Assembly: GCA_025927935.1 (NCBI GenBank)
Contig: JAICKM010000276.1
Location: 1 to 8,467, forward strand
Length of the DNA stretch: 8,467 nucleotides
Direction of reading: 5' to 3'
DNA from: Chloroflexia bacterium
GTDB lineage: Bacteria > Chloroflexota > Chloroflexia > QHBQ01 > JADMIH01
Shown piece after piece: positions 1 to 4,688 of the stretch; positions within the stretch are counted from its first letter, which is position 1, and the number at the start of each line of letters is the position of its first letter. A program made the position numbers and the translations under genes. The notes beneath the pieces are model-generated. The model was not told the DNA's origin. It saw only the letters and a list, made by a program, of their open reading frames with translations, and did no database searches.

Positions 1-956
1 CCATCGGCACGTACATCTTCCTCGGCCCCACCGGCGTCGGCAAGACCGAGCTCGCCAAGGCGCTGGCCGAGTTCATGTTCGGCTCCGAGGACGCGCTGAT
101 CAAGATCGATATGTCGGAGTTCATGGAGCGGCATAACGTCGCCCGCCTCGTCGGTGCGCCTCCGGGCTACGTCGGCTACGAAGAGGGCGGCCAGTTGACC
201 GAGGCCGTGCGCCGCAAGAGCTACTCGGTGATCCTGCTCGACGAAATCGAGAAGGCGCACCCCGAAGCCTTCAACATGCTGCTGCAAATCATGGAAGACG
301 GCAACCTGGCCGATGCCAAGGGCCGCCGGGTCGACTTCCGCAACACGATCATCATCATGACCTCCAACGTCGGGGCCGATGTGATCAACCGCGACCTGAA
401 CATCGGCTTCTCGTCGCGGGCCGATACCGAAAAGAGCCAGAAGCGCGATTACGAGCTGATGAAGGACAAGGTGGTGGCCGAGCTGAAGAAGACCTTCAAG
501 CCCGAGTTCATCAACCGCCTCGACGGCGTGATCGTCTTCCACTCGCTCAACAACACCGAGATCCGGCGCATCGCCGACCTGTTGCTGAACCGCCTGCGCA
601 CGCAGATGAAGGAGCAGGATCTCGCAATCGACGTGAGCGATGAGGCGATGGACCTGCTGGCGAAGCGCGGCTACGACCCCAACTTCGGGGCACGCCCGTT
701 GCGCCGCATCATCCAGAACCTGATCGAGGACCCGCTGGCCGAGGGGATGCTGGAAAGCAAGTTCAGCGCGGGCGGCACCATCGAGGTCTCGGTGGAGAAC
801 GACCTGCTGAAGCTGGACAGCCGGCCCGCCGCGGAAGCGCCCGCCGAGGACGCCCCCGCGGAGGAAGCGCCCAAGGCGAAGCGCAAGTCCAAGGCCGACA
901 AGGAAGCCGCCGGGGTCAGCGCCGGGGGCGACGACGAGCCGGAACCGGTCGCCTAA
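1..956 (+). CDS. clpC: ATP-dependent Clp protease unfoldase subunit ClpC, C-terminal part (5' end outside window)
   Basis: This is the second AAA+ module and C terminus of a Clp/Hsp100 unfoldase, which threads proteins into the ClpP peptidase in the cytosol. The frame is open from base 3 with no start, so the gene begins upstream; 317 residues are visible. Seen: Walker A GPTGVGKT (24-47), pore-loop GAPPGYVGYEEGG, Walker B VILLDE (228-245), sensor 1 IIIMTSN (ending 368), and sensor 2 GARPLRR (687-707) in the small C-terminal subdomain. An IGF tripeptide at 402-410 sits where ClpA/ClpC proteins carry the ClpP-docking loop. ClpB lacks this loop, so ClpC is preferred over ClpB. SNVGA and FKPEFINRLD also match ClpC. 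After the folded part there is an unusual tail of about 45 residues (819-953), first Ala/Pro/Glu-rich, then a Lys/Arg patch, then acidic. A terminator follows directly. The N-domain and first AAA+ module cannot be checked here. Confidence 0.9.
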   Translation, partial: IGTYIFLGPTGVGKTELAKALAEFMFGSEDALIKIDMSEFMERHNVARLVGAPPGYVGYEEGGQLTEAVRRKSYSVILLDEIEKAHPEAFNMLLQIMEDGNLADAKGRRVDFRNTIIIMTSNVGADVINRDLNIGFSSRADTEKSQKRDYELMKDKVVAELKKTFKPEFINRLDGVIVFHSLNNTEIRRIADLLLNRLRTQMKEQDLAIDVSDEAMDLLAKRGYDPNFGARPLRRIIQNLIEDPLAEGMLESKFSAGGTIEVSVENDLLKLDSRPAAEAPAEDAPAEEAPKAKRKSKADKEAAGVSAGGDDEPEPVA

Positions 957-978
957 CGCGCCGATCCGTAGCAACCAG

Positions 979-1014
979 AGGGGGTGGGTCCGCTTGGATC
1001 CACCCCCTTCGTTA
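979..1014 (+). terminator. Intrinsic terminator of clpC
   Basis: A 13-bp stem pairs 979-991 with 996-1008 across a 4-base loop (GCTT). The only imperfection is one G-U wobble (988/999). The core is GGGGGTGG against CCACCCCC. A short, weak T-containing stretch (TCGTT) follows. It lies 23 bases after the clpC stop, which is the expected place. The stem is very stable, but the U tract is poor, so termination may be partial or helped by other factors. Confidence 0.8.
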
Positions 1015-1034
1015 TGCCCGCTACGATTGGGGCG

Positions 1035-1112
1035 GAGGTCGTAGTAGCGGGCGCGCAGGTCGTACAGGCCGCTCTCGGCGTCCTGGTACTCCCCGGCGTA
1101 GCGGCGGGGATC
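1035..1112 (-). pseudogene. Relic of an RHS-repeat-associated core domain
   Basis: Read on the minus strand, this stretch encodes DPRRYAGEYQ followed by DAESGLYDLRARYYDL in one frame. It matches the hallmark of the RHS-repeat-associated core domain (consensus like Y-x-G-E/Q-x-D-x-E-T/S-G-L-Y-x-x-R-A-R-Y-Y-D-P). Intact family members are large YD-repeat proteins, often polymorphic toxins or wall-associated shells. Here only about 26 residues are recognisable. The usual continuation (TGRFLSxDP) is missing after YYD, and no YD repeats are visible on the upstream side, where the sequence becomes the promoter of the next gene. It is therefore read as a degraded fragment between clpC and the exported-protein gene, not a functional gene. 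The frame stays open on both sides but without recognisable homology. Confidence 0.7.
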
Positions 1113-1137
1113 GGGCGATAGTATCGCTGAATTAACC

Positions 1138-1166
1138 TTGTTAGCGAGCGGGGAGTTTGCTATAAT
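1138..1166 (+). promoter_or_regulatory. Sigma70-type promoter for the exported repeat protein
   Basis: A -35 box TTGTTA (1138-1143) and a perfect -10 box TATAAT (1161-1166) are separated by exactly 17 bases. Transcription would start near 1173, giving a leader of about 85-90 bases before the ATG at 1261. The AT-rich boxes stand out in GC-rich surroundings. The leader has no obvious riboswitch or attenuator. Confidence 0.75.
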
Positions 1167-1249
1167 TCAGGGTTCAGCCTACCGCTAGCCTTACCATCCG
1201 ACTCATGCTGCCTGGCGTTATGGCCTACCGAATCCGCGCGCACCAACTG

Positions 1250-1255
1250 AAGGAG
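1250..1255 (+). promoter_or_regulatory. Ribosome binding site AAGGAG that decides the start at 1261
   Basis: AAGGAG ends at 1255, five bases before ATG 1261. An in-frame GTG at 1255 would overlap the Shine-Dalgarno sequence itself and is therefore not the start. Confidence 0.85.
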
Positions 1256-1260
1256 TGAGC

Positions 1261-3048
1261 ATGAAGGCATCCGCGCGACTCCCCCGCTTGCTGGGCATCC
1301 TGATTCTGCTGGCGCTGACGTTCGGCACTGCCAGCCCGGCGCACGCCTTTGGCGACTCCCATTTCTTCCCCGAAACCGGGCACACGGTCAGCGGCCTCTT
1401 CTGGCAATACTGGCAGACCCACGGCGGGCTGATCCAGCAGGGCTATCCCATCTCGGACGAAGTGCTGGAAACCAGCGACCTGAACGGCCAAACCTACCGC
1501 GTTCAGTATTTCGAGCGCGCCGTCTTTGAGCTACACACGGAGAATGCCGGCACGCCCTACGAGGTGCTGCTGACCCAACTGGGCACGCTGCGCTATCGGG
1601 CCAAGTACGGACCGGCGGGGGTGCCGTCGCAGCAGCCGAACACCGCGAACGCGCTCTTCTTTCCGCAAACCGGGCATACCCTGGGCGGCGCGTTCCGGGC
1701 GTTCTGGGAAGCGCACGGCGGGGTGGCGCAACTCGGCTATCCCATCTCCGACGAGTTCCGGGAGATCAGCGAACTCGACGGCAAGACCTACACCGTGCAG
1801 TACACCCAGCGCGCCGAGATGGAGTGGCACCCGGAGAATCAGCCGCCCTTTGACGTGCTGCTCAGCCAAGTGGGCACCGAGCGCTATAACCTGTACCATC
1901 CGGGCGGCCAGGGTCTCCAGCCCGCCCCGCCCCTGCCCTCGCCCACGGCGACGCCCGTGCCGCCCTGCGACCAGGATCTGCCCGCCGCAGAGAACGCCAC
2001 CGTGACCCCGCACTGCGGCCCCATCGGCACCATCTTCGTCGTCCATGCCACCGGCTTCACGCCGAATGAGCCGATTGTCTTCTGGGATATGACATCCGAC
2101 AACCAGGTGGCCGGCACGCCTAGCCCGCTCAATATGGGGCCGCACGGCAGCGACATCGACACTGTGATCGACAGCCGCCATCTGCCCGCCGCCCACGAAG
2201 GCATCTGGACGACCACCTACCGCGGCGAAGTCTCCGGGCACCGAGCGGTCGTCTCGTACAAGATCACACCGCTGGGCCTGAACCCGCCGCCGCCCGTAGA
2301 GCCGCCCGGCGGCCCCGCGCCCACGGCGACCGGCACACCCACCGGCGGCGGGCCACCCCCGCTGACGCCGACGCCCGGCGGCCCGCCCCCGGTCAATCCG
2401 CCGGGCAGCACCGCCGACTGTTCGGGCATCCCGGCCGGCCAGAACATCACCGTGCTGCGACCATGTGCGCCCGCGGGCACCGTCTTCTACTTCAACGCCG
2501 GGGGCTTTAAACCGAACGAGATGCTCACCATCGACGTGAAAGATCCCTCCGGTAAGGTCGTGGACTCGACCGGCGAAGAGAGCGCCGACGAACAGGGCGA
2601 GGTGCTGGAGTTGACCTTTGGCACGGAGCAAACGGCGGCGCCCGGTATCTGGACGCTGACGATGGTAGGCAGCGAGAGCCACGCGACGGCGCGCGGCTAC
2701 TTCAAAGTCACGGCCCGCGGGTCCATCCCGCCGCCGGTCTGCGATACCTCCGGCACCCGCAACGGCCAGGCAACGCCGAGCGCCGGGCGCCTGGGCGATG
2801 TGCTGGAAATCACCGTGACCGGGTTCCAACCGGGCGAGCAAGTGGCGACCTGGATTACCCTGCCCACCGGCGAAATGGCCGGCAGCGAACGGCCCGAAGA
2901 CATCCCGATCAACCCGGACGGCAGTATCGGCCCGCTGCCCTTCCAGATCGATCCGAGTGCGGCGGAATTGCCGGGCCGCTGGTCGGCAACCTTCCAGGGC
3001 GCCAAGAGCGGCAACAAAGCGACCGTCTACTTCTGCGTGGCGCCCTAA
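1261..3048 (+). CDS. Exported protein with two FFPxTGH repeats and three GFxPxE beta-domains
   Basis: This 595-residue protein of unknown function is predicted to be secreted. Residues 1-29 form a Sec signal peptide: basic start, leucine-rich core, AHA cleavage site before F30. Two related repeats of about 80 residues follow (35-117 and 133-212). Each has FFPxTGHT, a GG..Q.GYPISDE block (61-67 and 159-165), a VQY strand and a closing LL(T/S)Q(L/V)GT.RY. This type is, from general knowledge, frequent in Chloroflexota exported proteins. After a Pro/Thr linker come three beta-rich domains (about 236-338, 387-487 and 494-595). Each has a GF(T/K/Q)P(N/G)E motif (265-270, 415-420, 521-526) and ends in G(I/R)W.....G..S...A...(Y/F). 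A second Pro/Gly linker lies at about 340-385. Cysteines pair as 236/252, 387/402 and perhaps 494/592. No membrane anchor, LPXTG or catalytic motif is visible. Surface binding or an envelope structural role is only a guess. Its own promoter and terminator make it monocistronic. Confidence 0.9.
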   Translation: MKASARLPRLLGILILLALTFGTASPAHAFGDSHFFPETGHTVSGLFWQYWQTHGGLIQQGYPISDEVLETSDLNGQTYRVQYFERAVFELHTENAGTPYEVLLTQLGTLRYRAKYGPAGVPSQQPNTANALFFPQTGHTLGGAFRAFWEAHGGVAQLGYPISDEFREISELDGKTYTVQYTQRAEMEWHPENQPPFDVLLSQVGTERYNLYHPGGQGLQPAPPLPSPTATPVPPCDQDLPAAENATVTPHCGPIGTIFVVHATGFTPNEPIVFWDMTSDNQVAGTPSPLNMGPHGSDIDTVIDSRHLPAAHEGIWTTTYRGEVSGHRAVVSYKITPLGLNPPPPVEPPGGPAPTATGTPTGGGPPPLTPTPGGPPPVNPPGSTADCSGIPAGQNITVLRPCAPAGTVFYFNAGGFKPNEMLTIDVKDPSGKVVDSTGEESADEQGEVLELTFGTEQTAAPGIWTLTMVGSESHATARGYFKVTARGSIPPPVCDTSGTRNGQATPSAGRLGDVLEITVTGFQPGEQVATWITLPTGEMAGSERPEDIPINPDGSIGPLPFQIDPSAAELPGRWSATFQGAKSGNKATVYFCVAP

Positions 3049-3067
3049 CCCTCACAGCGCCACGGGT

Positions 3068-3110
3068 ACACACCGGCGCGACGCGATCCGCCTCCGCCGG
3101 TGTGTGTTTA
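3068..3110 (+). terminator. Intrinsic terminator after the exported-protein gene
   Basis: A perfect 11-bp stem, ACACACCGGCG (3068-3078) with CGCCGGTGTGT (3095-3105), closes a 16-base loop and is followed by GTTTA. It begins 20 bases after the stop codon. The large loop and short T run suggest moderate efficiency. Since no separate promoter is evident before the next gene, readthrough could supply it. Confidence 0.65.
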
Positions 3111-3142
3111 GCCGTGCGCACGGCGGCTGCGACAGGTACAAG

Positions 3143-3147
3143 AGGAG
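3143..3147 (+). promoter_or_regulatory. Ribosome binding site AGGAG that decides the SDR start at 3153
   Basis: AGGAG lies five bases before ATG 3153. The longer reading from GTG 3102 would begin inside the preceding terminator stem and has no binding site, so it is rejected. Confidence 0.85.
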
Positions 3148-3152
3148 CGACG

Positions 3153-3926
3153 ATGGCGGAGAAACCTCTCGCCGGGCGGGTTGCGGTTATCACCGGGGTC
3201 AGCCGGCGCATCGGCATCGGCTTTGCGGTGGCCGCGCGCATGGCCGGCATGGGCGCGGACCTGCTGGTGCAGTCGCACACGACGTATGACGCGGCCCAGC
3301 CCTGGGGCGCCGATCCGGGTGGCGTCGAGCCGTTGCTGGCCGAGCTTCGCGCGTACGGCGGGCGCGTGGAGCATGTCGCCGCCGATTTCCTGGACCCGGC
3401 AGCCCCCGCGCAGGTGATGGCCGCCGCCGTCGCCGCCTTCGGGCACATCGACATCCTGGTGGCGAACCACGCCTACGGCGTGGAGGGCAGCCTGGAGGAG
3501 GTGACGGCGGAGCAGATCGACCGGCACATGGCGATCAACGTGCGGGGCAGTCTCTTGCTGGTCCAGGCATTCGCCGCGCAGCACGACGGGCGGCACGGCG
3601 GCCGGGTGGTGCTGCTGACCTCCGGCCAGCACCTCGGCCCGATGCCCAGCGAACTGGCCTACATCGCGTCCAAGGGCGCGTTGCATCAGCTTACCTGGAG
3701 CCTCTCGGCCCATCTCATCCCGCGCGGCATCACCGTAAACACGGTCAACCCCGGCCCCACCGACACCGGCTGGGCGTCCCCGGACCTGACGGAACAGGTC
3801 CGCCTGCACGCCCCGTTGGGGCGCTGGGGCCGGCCCGAAGACGCGGCCCGGCTCATCGCCTGGCTGGCGACGGACGACGCCGCGTGGATCACCGGACAAG
3901 TCATCAACTCGACCGGCGGATTCTAA
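3153..3926 (+). CDS. SDR-family NAD(P)-dependent oxidoreductase
   Basis: This is a 257-residue classical short-chain dehydrogenase/reductase, a soluble Rossmann enzyme that uses NAD(P)(H) to interconvert carbonyl and hydroxyl groups. Seen: the nucleotide-binding loop TGVSRRIGIG (residues 14-23), two residues longer than the usual TGxxxGIG; NHAYG in place of NNAG; N129 in INVRG; the catalytic set S157, Y170 and K174 (TSGQ...YIASK); NPGPTDTGW; and a C-terminal WITGQVINSTGGF. The loop TTYDAAQPWG after beta-2, together with TSGQxxGPMPxELAY, matches a subfamily I recognise from Bacillus-type genomes, usually annotated loosely as 3-oxoacyl-ACP reductase. Nothing here shows the true substrate. There are no fatty-acid genes nearby, so fabG is not assigned. 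The family call is very sure; the specificity is unknown. Confidence 0.93.
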   Translation: MAEKPLAGRVAVITGVSRRIGIGFAVAARMAGMGADLLVQSHTTYDAAQPWGADPGGVEPLLAELRAYGGRVEHVAADFLDPAAPAQVMAAAVAAFGHIDILVANHAYGVEGSLEEVTAEQIDRHMAINVRGSLLLVQAFAAQHDGRHGGRVVLLTSGQHLGPMPSELAYIASKGALHQLTWSLSAHLIPRGITVNTVNPGPTDTGWASPDLTEQVRLHAPLGRWGRPEDAARLIAWLATDDAAWITGQVINSTGGF

Positions 3927-3932
3927 GCATGT

Positions 3933-3968
3933 AAAAAGGCCGGCCCTGAGCGGACCGGCCTCTTAATT
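3933..3968. terminator. Bidirectional terminator between convergent genes
   Basis: AGGCCGG (3937-3943) pairs with CCGGCCT (3955-3961). Two further base pairs extend it inward after a C/A mismatch. On the plus strand it is followed by CTTAATT. On the minus strand it is followed by a five-T run (complement of 3933-3937), so it is stronger for the minus-strand gene ending at 4034. It sits between the stops of two converging genes and probably serves both. Confidence 0.75.
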
Positions 3969-4033
3969 ATTGACTTTGGATGAGTCCCACGGGCGCGAAC
4001 TACCTGTCGCGGGCGCCCGGCGCCGTTACGACT

Positions 4034-4264
4034 CTAGCCTTCTAGGTGGCCGTGCTCATAGAGCCAGCGCGCGAAGCGCAGGCGCTTGTAGTCGTCGGTC
4101 CACTCATTGAGATCGCCATGCTGGATGCGATTGCGCGCGGTCAGCAATCGCGCAGTCTCAGCGGGAGTGAAGCCGGCCAGCGCCAGGGCCACCAGGGTTT
4201 CCTGCTCCACCTGCTCAACGTTCTCCGCCGAGTGCTGCATCTGGGTGTTCGACATTTCAGACAT
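4034..4264 (-). CDS. Small uncharacterised protein, 76 residues
   Basis: I do not recognise a named family. The first 20 residues are polar and probably disordered (MSEMSNTQMQHS...). The rest looks compact and helical: an ETLVALALAGFTPAETARLL segment, which resembles a short helix-turn-helix-like pair, then DLNEWTDDYKRLRFARWLYEHGHL, rich in Arg, Trp and Tyr. There is no signal peptide, membrane segment or cysteine. The start at 4264 is supported by AAGGA nine bases upstream; the next Met (residue 4) would be too far from it. A good promoter lies about 70 bases upstream and a strong terminator downstream, so it is a single-gene unit. These signals make it a real gene and not a chance frame. 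A regulatory or adaptor role is speculation. Confidence 0.75.
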   Translation of the reverse strand: MSEMSNTQMQHSAENVEQVEQETLVALALAGFTPAETARLLTARNRIQHGDLNEWTDDYKRLRFARWLYEHGHLEG

Positions 4265-4336
4265 TGCCGCCCGTCCTTTCCCATGTGGGGGATCTACGTG
4301 CCATCATTCCGCCGGGCGCCTTTGCTCGTTAGCTTA

Positions 4337-4365
4337 ATTATAACCGTCCGGCGTATGCGGGCCAA
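4337..4365 (-). promoter_or_regulatory. Sigma70-type promoter for the small gene
   Basis: On the minus strand, TTGGCC (4365-4360) and a perfect TATAAT (4342-4337) are spaced by 17 bases. Transcription would begin near 4330, leaving a leader of about 65 bases before ATG 4264. The geometry is the same as the promoter at 1138-1166. Confidence 0.7.
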
Positions 4366-4375
4366 TAGCCTGCTG

Positions 4376-4394
4376 GTCCCATTCCGGATGGGAC
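4376..4394. promoter_or_regulatory. Perfect palindrome, possible operator
   Basis: GTCCCAT (4376-4382) and ATGGGAC (4388-4394) form a perfect 7-bp inverted repeat around TCCGG. It sits just upstream of the -35 box of the small gene's promoter, a usual site for a dimeric regulator. No T run follows on either strand, so it is unlikely to be a terminator. The binding protein is unknown. Confidence 0.35.
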
Positions 4395-4454
4395 TTCCGT
4401 CCCCCTGTTCCCGCCCCGTCACCGGGACCGGGTGAACTTTCCTCTACTTAAAAC

Positions 4455-4480
4455 AACGTTCGAGGTCATACAAAGGTTCC
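4455..4480 (-). promoter_or_regulatory. Possible ECF-sigma-type promoter
   Basis: On the minus strand, GGAACC (4480-4475) is followed after 16 bases by CGTT (4458-4455). This matches the general -35 GGAAC / -10 CGTT pattern of extracytoplasmic-function sigma factors. Transcription would start near 4448 and run toward the small gene with a leader of about 185 bases. Only sequence likeness supports it; no ECF sigma gene is in the window. Confidence 0.3.
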
Positions 4481-4617
4481 TTTCGGTTTTCCCGGCCCTG
4501 GCGCCCATAGACCTGAGAAGCGGCGGCCCTTGTCGAACCTCCTGGAGCGGTCGCCCGGCGAATGCCTTCCGTACCACCCAGCATCAACCTTGATGCCGAA
4601 ATAAAGGCAGAAAGCGT

Positions 4618-4651
4618 GCCAAAGCCGCCTGCAATCGCGGGCGGCTTTGGC
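4618..4651 (-). terminator. Terminator hairpin after asnS
   Basis: A perfect 12-bp stem, GCCAAAGCCGCC (4618-4629) with its complement at 4640-4651, closes a 10-base loop. It starts 37 bases beyond the asnS stop. The sequence after it on the minus strand (ACGCTTTC) has only a weak T run, so it may also act as an mRNA 3'-end stabiliser. Confidence 0.65.
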
Positions 4652-4688
4652 GGCGAGGGTGGTTCGATTTGGGCGGGCTACGATCCGG

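Larger units (their letters stand above)
4265..4688. other. Long noncoding gap between the small gene and asnS
   Basis: About 424 bases with no credible gene. The short open frames crossing it have no binding site and no family-like sequence. It holds, from left to right, the leader and promoter of the small gene, a perfect 7-bp palindrome (4376-4394), a possible ECF-type promoter (4455-4480), an unassigned stretch of about 140 bases (4481-4617), and the asnS terminator hairpin (4618-4651). Parts around 4440-4475 are AT-richer than the flanking genes. Confidence 0.7.

Noticed and set aside
1177..1230. 8-base direct repeat GCCTACCG (1177-1184 and 1223-1230) in the leader of the exported-protein gene
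   Set aside because: Two copies 46 bases apart of an 8-mer can arise by chance in GC-rich DNA, and no dyad or promoter-relative position supports an operator.
1255..1260. GTG start two codons upstream of the chosen start for the exported protein
   Set aside because: The GTG shares its first base with the AAGGAG binding site; ATG 1261 has correct spacing.
2281..2405. Repetitive CCG/GGC-rich stretch as a possible repeat element or mobile-element remnant
   Set aside because: It is simply the coding sequence of the Pro/Gly/Thr linker between domains of the exported protein, in frame and without inverted ends.
1531..2841. 436-codon open frame on the minus strand opposite the exported-protein gene
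   Set aside because: It is Arg/Gly/Ala-rich with no family motifs, and lies wholly antisense to a gene with signal peptide, repeats, promoter and binding site. GC-rich genes commonly leave such antisense frames open.
3102..3152. Longer N terminus for the SDR from GTG 3102
   Set aside because: It would start inside a terminator stem and add 17 residues not typical of the family; ATG 3153 has a well-placed AGGAG.
3991..4018. Inverted repeat GGGCGC...GCGCCC between the bidirectional terminator and the small gene
   Set aside because: Only 6 bp with a 16-base loop in very GC-rich sequence and no T run. The adjacent hairpin at 3937-3961 explains termination better.
4455..4470. GTTCGA-containing stretch resembling a tRNA T-arm
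   Set aside because: No matching acceptor, D or anticodon stems and no CCA-ready 3' end can be built around it.
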